Source: Epiperipatus broadwayi
Taxonomy: Eukaryota; Onychophora; Udeonychophora; Euonychophora; Peripatidae
Length of the DNA: 64,000 nt
NCBI GenBank assembly: GCA_028023455.1
Contig: JAQFVV010000013.1
Coordinates: forward strand, 5,892,001-5,956,000
Reading direction: 5' to 3'
The position numbers and the translations under genes were made by a program. Below are positions 13,902-27,110 of this stretch, piece by piece. Each line of letters opens with the position of its first letter. Position 1 is the stretch's first letter. The notes beneath the pieces are model-generated. The model was not told the origin of the DNA. It saw nothing but the letters and a program-made list of their open reading frames with translations, and did not search any database.

Positions 13902-13981
13902 GACAGAATAGCTCAGTTGGTAGAGCGTTTGCCTTAAATTCGATATTCAAGAATCTAAAGATGCGAGTTCAACTTCTAAGC
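13902..13981 (+). repeat. tRNA-like module, right arm of the foldback
   Basis: It contains an essentially perfect internal promoter box A (TAGCTCAGTTGGTAGAGCG) at about 13909-13927 and a box-B-like GCGAGTTCAACTTC at 13963-13976. The anticodon region is not a clean stem-loop and the acceptor ends do not pair. It is therefore a tRNA-derived pol III promoter module of a SINE-like unit and not a working tRNA gene. Confidence 0.65.
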
Positions 13982-14013
13982 GAATATTGTCACTGTGCAT
14001 TTAGGCAGCAACA

Positions 14014-14052
14014 CCTGAAGAAGAATGGAGAATAATACTACTCGAAATGTTG
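14014..14052 (+). other. hammerhead-ribozyme-like motif, right arm
   Basis: It reads CCTGAAGAAGAATG, a loop, then ACTCGAAATGTTG. It is the inverted partner of 12724-12762 but with one more decayed base in the stem (GAAT against GAGT) and GAAAT instead of GAAAC. Confidence 0.35.
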
Positions 14053-14195
14053 TGTAATTACTAACCTGTATTGTCTATTTGTGTGTTATTACTAACAAGT
14101 TGTTTGTATTTGGAAAGTTGAAATAAAGTTTAAAATTTACTGTATATTCAACATTCACTCATAAATGATGGAAATAGTCCAACATATCTTATCTT

Positions 14196-15163
14196 AAAAT
14201 CTTGAAATAATTCGCTACAATTTATAGATTCCATAAAAAAAATACATATAATAATAGAAATATTTATAAATCGATTAATACTATCTAAAATTCTATGAAT
14301 AAGTCTATCATATGTTCTTTTTTTTTTACTTTTTCTTTAAATATCAAGCTGAGACTTAAGCCCTGGTTAAAGTATAAGAATGTTCTGTTACTTTCGAGGC
14401 TTCGATGTTTCATTCGGATTTATTCTCATGTTGTGCACAAGGTTTAGTTCCAGCAAGTGTACACTGCTGTTGTTTTGATCTCCAGTAAGCTGGTCATGGA
14501 ATAAGAAGGAATTTCAGTTCAGTTTTGAACTATGAAATTATGACATGTTAATGATGACATAATTGTAGAGTTCTGGGTTCATCTTAGAATGGTTTTAACT
14601 TGGCATACTTATGGTCTTTCTCTTCAAGGCTAGTAGATTTTGCATTGTGAGTTGATGAATGCTATTTCCAATAATAATCGTATTCTCTTTTTTTCTCAAG
14701 TTGGTTTTTAGGATAGAAACATTTACAATAACAACTGGGCAAGCTTTTCTATTTTCCCATGGTTTCTTTAACTGTTATCTATTAGCTTAACAGTTCCATT
14801 AGAAAACTAGTATTTAAAAATAGTAATGTTATTTTAAGCTGATGTAATGATAATAATCTTCCATTAGAATAACTAAACTAGGATAATCAAAGTCATTCAA
14901 TTTGCATCATCAGCACTAGTTAGTTGAAGCTTTGGTTGGTCTCTAATGAGATCTGGCAATTTAAATAAGAATAGAGTGTTTGGTAGATTTCTTAACCGTT
15001 ATCTACTTTTTGCTGGAATTTTTTTTTTTTTTTATGTGTTTGTAATTAATCAATATTTTTATATTTGTTAAGTATATTAGTTTAAAAAGCATGTTTTCTA
15101 TTTATTTTTATTTTATGTATTTTCCAAAAAAAAAATAGTAATAAATTTTTTTAAAAATAGATA
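14196..15163. other. AT-rich intron DNA; nothing recognised
   Basis: I see no inverted repeat, frame or transposon end here between the foldback element and MITE copy 2. The part at 14360-14700 is somewhat less AT-rich than its surroundings but matches nothing I know. Confidence 0.4.
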
Positions 15164-16467
15164 CACCCGGGACTCATTTTATGCGGATTTATTTAATGTG
15201 ATTTTGAAGTTATGCGATTCATGTTTCTTCTTAATATCTTTGTATGTGGTTTTCTTTTATGCGATAAAAATTATTAGATCAGAAGTCGAGCTCCGATAAT
15301 GCGCTATTACTTTAAATATTATAAATTTTACGCACTCACGTCATATTTAAAGTAATAGCGCATTATCCGAGTCCGACTTCAATATTTTCAGCGCCTTATA
15401 ATAGTACAGTAATAGATTTTATGCAATAAAGAAGTTCATAATTCACTTAAAATCAGAATTTCCCCATTTTATATATACACATTAAATTTTACAAGACTAT
15501 AATTAAATCTGTTCAAACGTTATAGATGAAAAATACTATGTATGTAGTTGTTTTTGCATTTTAAATCACGTTCTATTTTTGCTTTTTATAAAAAGAGTAT
15601 GTATTCAATTAATCATTTAATGTCCGCAAAGTTATTTTTAAAAGGTAACAGCAGCGGGCACAATTAAATTTGACAATTAAAATCTGATTTTTAATTGTAA
15701 TTAACAATTTAAAAATTATGTAACGTGATCTGAAATTAAGGTGATGTGAAACGATGAAATTTGATTTTTAAACGGAATTGAAAATTAAAAAATAAAAGAC
15801 ACAAATAAAAATTTAATTTTTAATTGTTAGTTTTAATTAAATTTTGCCTAACAGTGATGAGTCTGTATCTTTTTATTATTATAAGTCTAAGTTCTTATTT
15901 TTATTTTAAACTTTTAGTTTACTCTGAGAGAAAAAAAAACACCCAAGAAAATGAATTTCTTTGGAAACAAAAATTTTAATTTAGATCGTTTAGCGAAATG
16001 GGAAGGATCAACAGCAATTGGAAAACATTTCAGTTGCATTTCCTCTTGACTTCGTTTAAGGAGAAACTACAGTACCTCACATCACATCACATCATGACAA
16101 ATCTGATGTCTCAAATAGCGATAATGATTAAAATACCGTACATGTATGAAAAAAATGTAAATTACGCATAATAATATATTGTTTTGAATAAAATTAAATA
16201 CTGTAGTTAATAAAAAAAGTAAAAAAAGTTTGTCGTGTATCAATTTTTTTTTCAAATTTGAAATTTTTTATTAGTCATATTTTATTATATTTTTTTTTTA
16301 TGCGAATTTTAAAGTAATTTTACGTTGTTGCTTTGCTTTTATGCGATTTTTGGAAAATTACAGTACATATCCCCCATTTTTCAAGGTAAGTTAAGTCTAT
16401 TTTTGTGCGATTTCTTTTGTGCGCATTTTCTGAGGAACCTATCTACGCATAAAATGAGAGCCAGGTG
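15164..16467. mobile_element. Tigger-like MITE (copy 2, longer)
   Basis: The ends read CACCCGGGACTCATTTTATG on the left and, inverted, CACCTGGCTCTCATTTTATG on the right, with TA on both sides (15162-15163 and 16468-16469). It shares ends and internal blocks (GTGCGATTTCTTTTGTGCGC, TTCTGAGGAACCTATCTACG) with copy 1, in opposite orientation. It is longer than copy 1 and contains an internal hairpin at 15282-15380. I see no intact transposase. Superfamily assignment rests on the end sequences and the TA target. Confidence 0.75.
15282..15380. repeat. 38-bp-arm hairpin inside MITE copy 2
   Basis: Bases 15282-15319 (GAAGTCGAGCTCCGATAATG onward) are almost the perfect reverse complement of 15343-15380. 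The arms are much less AT-rich than the surroundings and include GATAATGCGCTATTACTTTA. It may be a separate small foldback inserted into the MITE, because copy 1 lacks it. Confidence 0.8.
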
Positions 16468-16677
16468 TATATAAAGTAGTCGACACTATAATTGTGAACT
16501 TCCCATCTCAAATTATGATAGTCAAATAATAAAATTTAAAATAAAATATTTATTTGTTTATTAAAATTTATTTGTTAAAATTTTGAAGTAAAAAAAAATG
16601 TTTATTTTTTTAGCTTCCTTGTCTTTTAATTTTGACTAATAGAAAATATATATTTCAAGATTGTAATGTCATTAATA

Positions 16678-18795
16678 AATTCAACACAGGATGTAAGATA
16701 CATGTTAATGCAGAACTAGAGAGACAAAAATTATTAAGATAAACAATATTTACAGTTAATATTTCTAATCTTCAGAAACATTCTAATGAATTTAAATTAG
16801 AAATTGCAAATCGTTTTCAGGTATTAGTAGATTTTAAACATGATTCAGATTTGAATGAAATTAATGGGAAAATAACAGATATACTTGTATAAATTGCAAC
16901 AAAGATAGCTAGTTGAAAAAAGCAGTAATTAATCAATAACATTTCTACTGAGGCTAGAAAATTTATGAAAAAAAGAAAGAATATGAAGATATATATAAAA
17001 ATGATGCATTAAAAAGGATTGAATATCTCAAATTTTGTAAAGTGGTATGAAAAAGAGTTGATAATGATATAAGACAGCATAGTTGTGAACTAGCAAGGAA
17101 AACTGTAGAAGAGACTAAAAGTCTCAAGAGTGTAAAACAACATTTTGGTGTTGGTAAGAAACTTTTATCTGCAATAATAAAAAAAATATGTAACTATTAT
17201 TAAAAATAGAAATGACATCATGAAATGGGTAGAAGAGTTCTATCAAGAATTATATAGTAATAAAGAATAAGTTCCTCCTACATCTATTAATAATATCATC
17301 TGAATTGTCCAGGATTTTAAATGAAGAAATGAGACATGCAATTTAATTTATGAAGAATCAAAAAGCTCCAAGTAGTGATGGAATTATAACCAAATATTAA
17401 AAGAAGCAGGTAAAGAAATAGGAAATTTTTTTTTGCAAAGTTAATACTTAATGTCTAAATGATAAAGATGTATCAGATGACTGGAAGAATACATTATTAA
17501 TATTTATATTTAAAAAAAGTGATAAAGAAGATATTAGAATTTATAGACCTATCAGTTTTATACAATTTTTTTTTACTAAATTACAACTAATCTTCAGAGA
17601 ACATTAGATTTTAACAAACCAAAAGAACAAACTGGATTTAAAAGTGATTCTAGTACATTAGATCATATCCAAGTATTGAAAGAAGTTATAGAAAGGACCA
17701 ATGAATATGAGTTGCCATTGTGCTATGGATTTGTAGATTATGAGAAGGCATTTGATTTTATAAGGATTTCTTCAGCGATTAAAGCTTTGGATCATTAAAG
17801 AATAACCCAGGATATTATCATATTCTTAAGTATATTTATAAAAATGCAACAGCAACAATTAGATTATATAATGATAGTAGAAAGGCTAACATTGAGACAG
17901 GTGCAAGACAAGGTGACTCAATATCTCCAAAACTTTTTACAGCAGTGCTGCAAGAAGTATTTTGTCGATTAAATTGGGAACTAAAGGAATAAAAATAAAT
18001 GGAAATTATTTGTCATTTAGATTTTGCAGATGATATAATTGTTTTTGCACATAATGCTTCAGACCTTCAGGAAATGTTGCAAGAGTTATCAGATGAAAGT
18101 AAGAAGGTAGGACTAAAAGTAAATGCTAAAAAGATTAAAATAATGTTCAATGGATTTTCTCAAAAGATGAAAATAAAGATTGGTTATGATGAATTAGGAG
18201 TTAACAAATACAAAATCTTGGTCAGATTATTACTATAGATGGAAACAATGAATGAAATTAATCATAGAATTAAACTTGGTTGGAGTGCTTTTGGTAGAAA
18301 TAACTTAATATTAAAAGAAATATCCCTATGTGTTTGAAAAGGTAGGTTTTTAATAAATATGTTTTATCAGTTCTTACTTATGGATCTGAGACTTGGATAC
18401 TTAATAGAAGAGCAATACAGAGATTTTAGACCACTCAATGAATTATGGAGTGATGCATATTAGGAGTAACAAGAAGAGATCAAAAGCACAATACTTGGGT
18501 AAAAGAACAGTACATATTACTGACATTGTTCAATGAATTAACAGACTGAAGTAGAGTCAGGCTGGACATATTGCTAGAAAAGATGATAATAGATGGACAA
18601 TTGAAATCTTAAATTGGCTTCCAAGAGATTGTAAAAGATCCAGAAAGGGACCACATATGAGATGGATGCATGAAATAAGAAAGTGTGCAAGGGTGATGTG
18701 GAGAAGAGAGGCTAAAGATCAGAGAAGATGGATTAAATTTGGAGAAACATCCTGCAATGGATTGATAATGGTTGATGATGATGATGAATGTTTTT
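16678..18795 (+). pseudogene. 5'-truncated RTE-type LINE, endonuclease tail plus reverse transcriptase
   Basis: Broken frames read in family order. The end of the endonuclease (RIHVNAELERQKLL) is near 16690. A linker (FKLEIANRFQVLVDF) is near 16790. RT motifs follow: a KKSDKEDIRIYRPIS block near 17510, GFVDYEKAF near 17728, ARQGDSISPKLFTAVL at about 17905-17952, and the catalytic FADD at 18023-18034. The C-terminal RTE signature AGHIARKDDNRW is near 18570 and RRWIKFGE near 18725. The 3' end is a TGATGATGATGA run at about 18770-18787, the kind of short tandem tail RTE elements carry. Many stops and shifts make it dead. It is truncated at the 5' end, lies in the PAK intron and is in the same orientation as the gene. 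Confidence 0.88.
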
Positions 18796-21700
18796 TTTTT
18801 TACCTTTCCTAAATATCTGATTTCTGCCTAAATTCATTGTGCAGAATTGATGTTAATACTGATTTTGTTTCATCTAATGAGAAAATTTAAAAGTAAATAT
18901 AATAGTTTATATGGAAAAAAAATCACTTATGTTAAGTATTTTTAAATGAAAACAAAAGTTCATAGGGAAACTCCGTCAGAAAGAGAAAGCTTAGTAGTTT
19001 CTTTAGTGAAGTCCTATGAAAAATAAAAAAAGTATTAATATGCATTTGGAATGTTAAAGGTTTTTTTTAATAATATCATCTGTTTAAAACTTAAAATTTA
19101 TTTCAAGATGTTAAAATTTATTTTTGCTTAAAATATTCTGTTTAATTTGATGCAAATGAAATTACATATTTCTAATTTTAAGGATGTATAATATAATTTC
19201 CCAGGTTTAAATGTTTTTTCTTAATGCTGAAGGAGGATTTTTTGAAATGATTATTTTATTCACTATTTATCAATATCAATTTTTTAAAAAAGGGCTATGA
19301 TATGTTTTTTTTTTTCATGAAAGATGAATGTGCTTAGTGTAAGGATGATCTATAATTCTATCAAGGTTAGCCTGCAAATGTCCACAGCAACACACTAAAA
19401 CCATTTGAAAATAAGCTAGGCAATAAATATTTAAATATATATACTAAATACCCTATGATATGCTCCATGCATATATACGCACACACATGACAAAAGCTTG
19501 TTTGTAAGTAGTTTGTTAATTATAGAAAAAAAAAATGTTTGTTGAAATCTTGTATATGTAAACTTAAGTCAACAATGAGATTTTACCAATGTTTTTATGT
19601 CACGACTTATGACTACAACTCGGTAAACATAGCAATGACCCTATGTCAAATCCTACACAAATTATCGAATGTTTAAAGAGAAATAGTAAAGGAAATGAAT
19701 GAATGAAGTTTTACTGTGTAATTTTACTATAAAATCTGATTACGTAATCTTAGTTATGTGTACAACTAGGAGATATATACAACAATTGATATACACTGCA
19801 TTCTAGAAAAGGAAGTCAAAGAAATCATATGCTAGGGAACAGAAGTTAATCGTAGAATAAAAACAGACACCATTCTTTTCCTATCTCTCACATTATTTCA
19901 TCAAAGGCTGTGATAACTATGCTCTGTTAAGATAATAAAATCAAACACAAAAGCTGGACAATTCGTTCGAAAATCTAGGTTGAATTATAGTTTTTAATCT
20001 GTAAAATTTAAAATGAACTTATAGTTAAACCCTGAAGTAGAAAGGATTATTTATTTCCAGCAGTTACGGAATAATCGAATTGATTTATTTTGAATTAATA
20101 ATTTAAAAATAAAAGACTGCATTATTATTAAAAAAAAAGAGAGAATTATACATCATTGACATATAAATATAAGTTACCAGATAAAAGTGTTCTTTATTTT
20201 ATTCACCAAATCTCAACAAGCAGTTGAAGGAAATTAATTTTTTTTATTATATATATAAAATATCAAATAATGCATTCTTGCTAAACTAAGTCACCTTAGG
20301 ATCGAAGCGCTATTCTCCTAGCCAGTGAAGCATGATGTGTACTTAGTTTGCTGATAGGCTTGATGCCTGTAGAAACATCAAACATCTCATCATATATGTC
20401 TAAATGGATTCTCAAAGGAAGCAGCTGCCATGCCAGAGCCAACATCATTCCGACCACATTGCTGGAGGAGTCGAGTTTCAAAGTAGGATTCATCAGTGTA
20501 TAATAAAGGAAAGTTATGGATTCTATCCATAAGAGACATTATTGCCATGCTCACTCATTTTAATCAGGATTATTAAGGAAGATATGTTTTTTTTTTATTT
20601 TATGTTAGAAATTTTTTTTGTTTTGTTTTTTTATATGCGTTTGTAAAACATCAGACTATGTTTCCTTTTACACTTGGAAATCTTTAATGTTTTAAGATTA
20701 GAAACAGTCCAATATGTTTAAAGTAGCATTGTATAGGAGGGGAGAAGGTTGCTAAGTTAGCTAAAGTTTTTATTTTTTTTCATTATGTAAATAAAATCTA
20801 GGTTAGCTTCCCTCGTAATGACTTTGATATCAGACCATTACTATCACATGATATGGAAAGTAAGAATTTATATATACTTTTTCATATTAATTTGTAGACA
20901 CTTTTTAAAGTGCAGAATTATTTATTTAATTACTTTTGATTAACAATTGTTATACTTGTTATTATTCTGTGTGAATGACTAACATTCTAATGAATGATTT
21001 TTTACTATCAATTATTTAGGTAGGAGAACCCAAGAAGATAGAATATTAATCATATACATTTGAAATTAGAGAACAAAGTTATTGTATATATATAAGTACA
21101 TATGTTGGTGTAAAACTATAAATTAGTTAGCACAGAGTTGTATATTTTGGTTACTATTGTTAAAGAATTTTAAAATTCATTTGTTATCAATAAAAGCTGT
21201 TATTTTTATTTAAATATTCATTTGGTTTCTAGTTTATTAAAAATCATTCATAACTCATCTATCTATTTATTTAATTACACAGGCATATATTCATGCACAT
21301 TTTCTCCATATGAATATAATGATTCAGTAGTTGGGTTAATTGATGCAAGCCAATAGGTACCTATATATAGGTTAGATAATTGTCATCCTTAGTGAAATTC
21401 ATCTCTGAAGAGAGTTAAAGGCAAATTTCTCCCTGGGTTTGAACTCCAAGGCCTAATGGGATCTGAAAGAGGGGTGAGATATGGATGAACCAGCCTAAAT
21501 TGTGTCTTAATATGATAGGTAAATTAGTGCTAGCCCTTTGAATCAGATACAATCTTTGGTTAGATACTTCATGTAATTCTCTGCATCCTACCGAAGACCC
21601 TAGGCCTGACTGTAGTAAGATGCAGCTTCCCTCTTCTGTGGTATGGGATCTGGCCTGTTGCGATTTGTTGGCTTGACCACATATATGTATAGATTGCTGC

Positions 21701-24619
21701 TTAGATTCTTATAGAAATTTGTTAATATTAGTTTATACTAATAGCTTTATGCAAGAAAGAAAAAAAAGTATAACAAATTATGTAAATAATATGTTACAGA
21801 GCTATGTCATATAATATTATGAATGAGGACATATAAGTACCCTTTGTAAGCTCATTATTAAATTAAAATAAAAGTTGTTCAATATATAATAAGCCAAATT
21901 CTGCATTGTGAATTTTTACAATACAAGAGACACTGACTGGTTTTATGGAAGCCCCTTAATCAGCTATGTCAATCTCAACATTATTAATGACAAGTGAAAA
22001 TAGTGTTGAATCTTATTTATATTAATTCAGAATTTGGTTTATGAAACAATTTAGTTAAATAATAAGTTAATAGAGGACGCTTAAATGCTCTTATGCATAA
22101 AATTATAAAATATAGCTTTGTAATGTATTGTTTTTTTGCATATTTAATTCAATTGGTAACATTTATATAAAAAGGAATTAATTAAATTTCTATCTGACTA
22201 GAATATTTTTGTGTAAATGTTTTTTAATTGTGTAAAACTCAACACATCAATAGGTTTGAATTTCATAAAATAAACAATACTTCTACAGATGTACGTTTTA
22301 ATGATAAGGTTTGTAGAAATGTGCAGTCAATTATAATATCTATTTATTCAGGATTTAATTATATGTGTTTGTTTTAAGTTTTATTCAGGATTTAATTATA
22401 TGTGTTTGTTTTAAGTATAAAGAAATATTCACATTTAATACTTATGAAACTGTTCTTATGAACTACATTTTGCCATTGCTCGCAATTCAGAGAAATTAGC
22501 TATTATATAATATCTTTTATCTTAATTAAATAATGAGCAATAGTGGATGCTTAAATGATATTTTAAATATTTTATATATATATATATTAAGATGTTAATG
22601 TCTCACAGACTCAACAACATACTACTGTGTGTGCACATACATATATATAATGTTTGAAAGGAAAAGTAGAAATGAGCATAAAAATTTTTTTGTAGATATT
22701 TATTTAAAATATATACACTGGAATAACAAATTAATGATTAAATAATAATTTTGATATTTAAAAGTATTTTTTTAAATTAAATATTTAAAAAAAGGGTCTT
22801 AAATGTTTTATTTAATTTTTATTTTGATAATTAAAAGAAAAAGAAAACAAGTTTGTTTTCATTTTGTAATAGATAAGTAATTATAAAATTCTCCTATCTA
22901 TTTTTAATTGGATTAAGGAAGAAACTTCTTGTTAATTAAAACCAATAAATGTAAATTATTTTGGGAAACAGTTTTTTTTTTAATGATATACTTTGATTTT
23001 AAATTCTACAATATGTTTTTGTTTGAAATATTAAGAAAATTTTTAGGTAAAAATTGGTTTTGATTAATGTAAATTGAAAAGAGTTATTAACCTGTTTTCT
23101 TTTGATCAAGATAATAAAAAAAACGTAGTTATCCTTTTTTGAAATTTCATTATAAACTATAAAAATGAGTTTTGAAAAAAAAAGAGACTACATTATTAAG
23201 TTATAAAGAGAATGCATATGTAAAGTGCAAGCCAGAAGCTTCTAAGTTCATTTCAGTTTAGTTTGAACTCACATGGAAATAAGGGATGGCTTTTCTGCGG
23301 TTCATAGCCCATACACATGTACTAGACTTCCTGCCTTTCTGAAGTCCATCAAACTTTAGAGACTAAATGGGGCTGACTGATTGCCAACATTTGCCTGATA
23401 TGTGCCTATCCCACAAATGTCAACAGGCCAGTCTACTGCTTTATCACAAACATGATTGTAATACGCTAACTTATTGAGAGATTCCAGTGCTGGCGAGCTT
23501 ATTGAGAGACTAGCATGCTATGTTTTATACGTACATTATTTTGGCTATATACAAAGAAGTGTAAGACAAAATTACTGCTATATAAAATACATACAGGAGA
23601 TCTAGATTACAAATAGATATTAGCCCGTTCTAGGATATATCTATTGAAAGTGACATTATTTCAAACATTTAATTTTGCAATTAAAATTAAGTATTTAATT
23701 TATAAGTTTTAAAAGTAAATAACTTTTAACTAAATTTTGCAATTAAAAAAAAAATGTGGGAAGAAAATAATAGTAAATAACCAGTTTTGTCTCGACAATT
23801 TTTCCAGCCAGTATCATTCATAAAAGATTCTACTTTGGAATTTGAATAGTAAACCCAGAATTACTTTTTAAATATTGTAAATGAATAAATAAAAGCCAAG
23901 TGTTTTGAAAGAACTTTCAAACTAGACTTAAAAATAATATTTTTTTTTTAAAAAACTTATATTTACAATTAAAAGTAATGTACTAATAACATGATTTGTA
24001 AGATGATAATATTTAAAATTAGTACCAAATATTTTATATGCATGTATGTCTGGTGAGAATATAATAATATGGATATATGGATTTAATAAATTTACTATTG
24101 ACAGTATGTCAGATATTTACATGCAATATATGTATGTCATTAAAATGGAATTTTTTATTAGTTTATTGACAGTTAGAATGTGGTAAATTATATTATTATA
24201 TGGGCACATCTGCGTATTTATATGTGTGTATGTCATATAAACATATTGATATATCTGTAAATTATTACACTTATATTTTCTATTATTTGTAGATCAAAAT
24301 CAGAATGATGTATTTGTATTTATATTTATAGACTACTTATTAGATTTTTAGTGTTATTTTTATTGTTTTTATTTCTAATTAATAAATTTATCATGGTTTC
24401 AAGTTATTCGAGTGAAGTTATTAAATACTAAAATATATTTAAAATATTATATGTTGTATTTTCTCTTTATTTACAATCACAGTCCCTAGGGTCCTTGCAT
24501 CCCAAGCAAGTCATGAGCAATAACAGTTAGCTTATATAGATGTAGGAGTATATGTTAGTGTTCGGACATAAACCAATTTTTCTGGATGGTGCAAAAATAA
24601 GATCATCTTTAAAATCCAC
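18796..24619. other. intron DNA with three less AT-rich islands of unknown nature
   Basis: Most of this is plain AT-rich DNA. Islands at about 20285-20515, 21290-21690 and 23225-23525 are visibly richer in G and C. The first contains a 65-codon minus-strand open frame (20296-20493) with no family I recognise. The second has a box-B-like GGGTTTGAACTCC at about 21437. They may be remnants of old transposons or SINEs. I found no end sequences, so I leave them unassigned. Confidence 0.35.
22343..22416. repeat. perfect 37-bp tandem duplication
   Basis: Bases 22343-22379 and 22380-22416 are identical head-to-tail copies beginning TTTATTCAGGATTTAATTAT. With no differences, the duplication is recent relative to the other repeats in the intron. 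Confidence 0.9.
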
Positions 24620-25250
24620 TCACTTTTGACATTTTGTTAATTATATATTATTTTTTACATTTTAATATTTTGTCATTTAATATTTTTTATTTGCTTGGGT
24701 ACTATTAGAATTATATTAGGAGACAAAACTTGAATCTTAACTTGCAGCAAATTAATACTGCTATAATTATGACTATATAATAGTTGAAAGCATGCTATGC
24801 ATGTGAATTTTTATTAAATATAATCTTTTCTTACTAAAAATGGAAAACATGTTTACATTTAGTAATTATTAAACATATTTATAAAACCTCATCAGTTTCA
24901 TTCTGAAATCACTTTTATGCTAATGTATCTTATAAAATATTTTTGTACTAATATAATCAACTCATTATTCAGTATAAAAGAAAATTATAAATGGATATTT
25001 CATAATCAGCTTGAAAGTTAGTTTTTGATCACATTTCCCCTCATTATTAAAACTGTATTAATTTACTTTTAATATTGGCATCCAAATCTAAACCATTCTT
25101 AAATATTACCTTGACTAATTCTAGCCTATAGGGTAAAAATATTTAGGAAGTATTACTATCATTTCTCAATTTACTCGTACATTTTTATAATTGTTTATTT
25201 CATAAGAAATTTCAGTTTGACTCTCTTATAAATAAAAAAAAATATTATAG

Positions 25251-25353
25251 TCAACATGGGGTTTGATTAAAATGGTCTGGGTTATTTAACCATAGTGGGT
25301 ATTTACAATAAAAGAGTATAAATCAGCTATAATTTATTTTTTTGACTTATAAG
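25251..25353 (+). repeat. direct repeat, left copy
   Basis: It starts TCAACATGGGGTTTGATTAA and ends TTGACTTATAAG. It matches 27006-27110 almost base for base. It could be the loop of the enclosing inverted repeat, or a very short LTR. Confidence 0.85.
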
Positions 25354-27005
25354 TGTAACAGTAGCTGGGTTCGAATACGGGTACTAAATGAAGTAAAAGG
25401 CAATAATGATTACAAAAGAGTGTTAATTGTGATCGTTATTATGAATTAAATTAATAGATGCGAGAAAATTTATAGATATACATTCAAACCCTGTTACAAA
25501 AGAGTGTGAGTGTAAGTGTAATACATTAATCATTTAAAGGCATGAATGTATATATATATTTATTACACGTGTTGTTATGATGTTGCATAGAATTAATTAT
25601 TAACAGATAGATTTGTATGTGAAGATGAAGAGGAGCGGTTATGTGCGGAGTTGTATTTTTATATTTTTGTTTTATATATTTTTGTTATTTATTACCGTAA
25701 GTTATAGTTATTGAAATAATGACATTTGTAGCGCATGTGTCTTTACGAAAGCAAATTAAATATAGAATGCTGGAGAGTAATAAAAGGAGTTGCAAGTTGT
25801 GCCACGGGCGATTTCTGTTAATGACGCTTGTCAGAATTCCAAGAATTGGCCACTAAGTATTTTGGGACAATGGAACCTAATTCTGCTAAAAGCATTTCTG
25901 AGATAATGGTCATCGGCGTATGGATAGATAAAAAAAAAGTGAGGTGAAAGAGAGTTAAAAGAAAAGAACTATATATTTATATATTTGATTTTGTAGTGAT
26001 TAGAAAAAGACTGTTATAGTGAAAGAAGTGCGGAAAGTAAATTAAAAAAAAAAAAAAGGTGATATTATTAATTAATAAAATTTAATAAGAATGGACTCCA
26101 TTGAAATGCTGGGGTAAAAGAATCATGTGGATTCATTAAACCGACCCAGTGTATGGCTATTTTGTGACCTGCCTTATCTTTATCTATGGAGATTTTAGCC
26201 ATCTATTTCAAGCAAGTGAAATGATCACGGAACTCCAAACAGCCAGAATCCTAATGTTATGGAATCTGTCATCATCTTCCAGCCTAACAATTCTCGCTAG
26301 GACAATTACCATTGTAATACTGTAAGCTTACAGATCATCAGCCTTAAACACGCGAACATTCGCTCCCAAATGAGGTAACTTTGACTTTCTCTATATGTAT
26401 TAAGTGAAATATAATAATAAATTAACAAATATGCGCTTTAAAGAAAGTTTTAATAAATACATCTGACATATAGTTGCACTCTTTCGTGAATGTGTACATT
26501 GATATTATATATATGTATCAGAATGAATGAGTCGTACGTTTGAGATATTTAATATATACGTGTATTAATAAATCTTAGAATTTAAATTATAACTTGTGTA
26601 TTTATTTGAATTATGAGATTCTTATAACTTCTGGTTATTATTTTTAAAAGTTTACCAATATTCATGACTGTATATTTCCAAAAGAAATAAAATAATAAGA
26701 TTCGTAGGGCAGATAGGAAAATTATAAAGGTATATAAAGACGTTTCTTTGTAAGATAACTCTGGCTTCGTTCTCCCATTAGACATTATCTCCCAGACCTT
26801 GAGATTGAGCTAGTCAGGATAAGGCACCCGATAAGGTCCACTGGAACCTTTTTTTCATTTTTGAGGGGTATAATTTTTATTAATTGGTAAGACTGGCGCT
26901 TGAGATTGGACATGCGATGCTCATAAATATACCTACTCGAAGCAAGGGTTAGTAATCTATTCTCACTTAAATTATTAGAATAGGATCACAGGTAGACTGT
27001 TAAAA

Positions 27006-27110
27006 TCAACATGGGGTTTGATTAAAATGGTCTGGGTTATTTAACCATAGTGGGTATTTCCAATAAAAGAGTATAAATCAGCTATAATTTTTTTTTTTTT
27101 GACATATAAG
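27006..27110 (+). repeat. direct repeat, right copy
   Basis: Same sequence and orientation as 25251-25353. It starts TCAACATGGGGTTTGATTAA and ends TTGACATATAAG. Its last 20 or so bases already pair with the left outer arm, which suggests this copy sits at the original arm junction. Confidence 0.85.

Larger units (their letters stand above)
12581..14195. mobile_element. foldback element with tRNA-like and hammerhead-like modules in each arm
   Basis: The left arm (12581-12903 plus 13780-13818) is the reverse complement of the right arm (13837-14195). Reading outward, each arm contains a tRNA box-B-like piece (GGATTTGAACC on the + strand of the right arm), then a complete tRNA-like module with boxes A and B, then a hammerhead-like CTGAAGA...CGAAA motif, then an AT-rich tail. 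The centre is a short T-rich loop at about 13819-13836. The left arm was later interrupted by a Tigger-like MITE at a TA dinucleotide. Removing the MITE restores arm-to-arm matching across the insertion point. The modular make-up resembles SINE or Penelope-like terminal regions arranged head to head; that interpretation is inference. Confidence 0.75.

Noticed and set aside
13902-13981. Functional tRNA gene
   Set aside because: Boxes A and B are good but the acceptor stem does not pair, the anticodon arm is irregular and it is part of a foldback element.
20296-20493. Minus-strand 65-codon frame as a gene
   Set aside because: It sits in a GC-richer island but has no recognisable domain, start context or splice support; possibly an old transposon piece.
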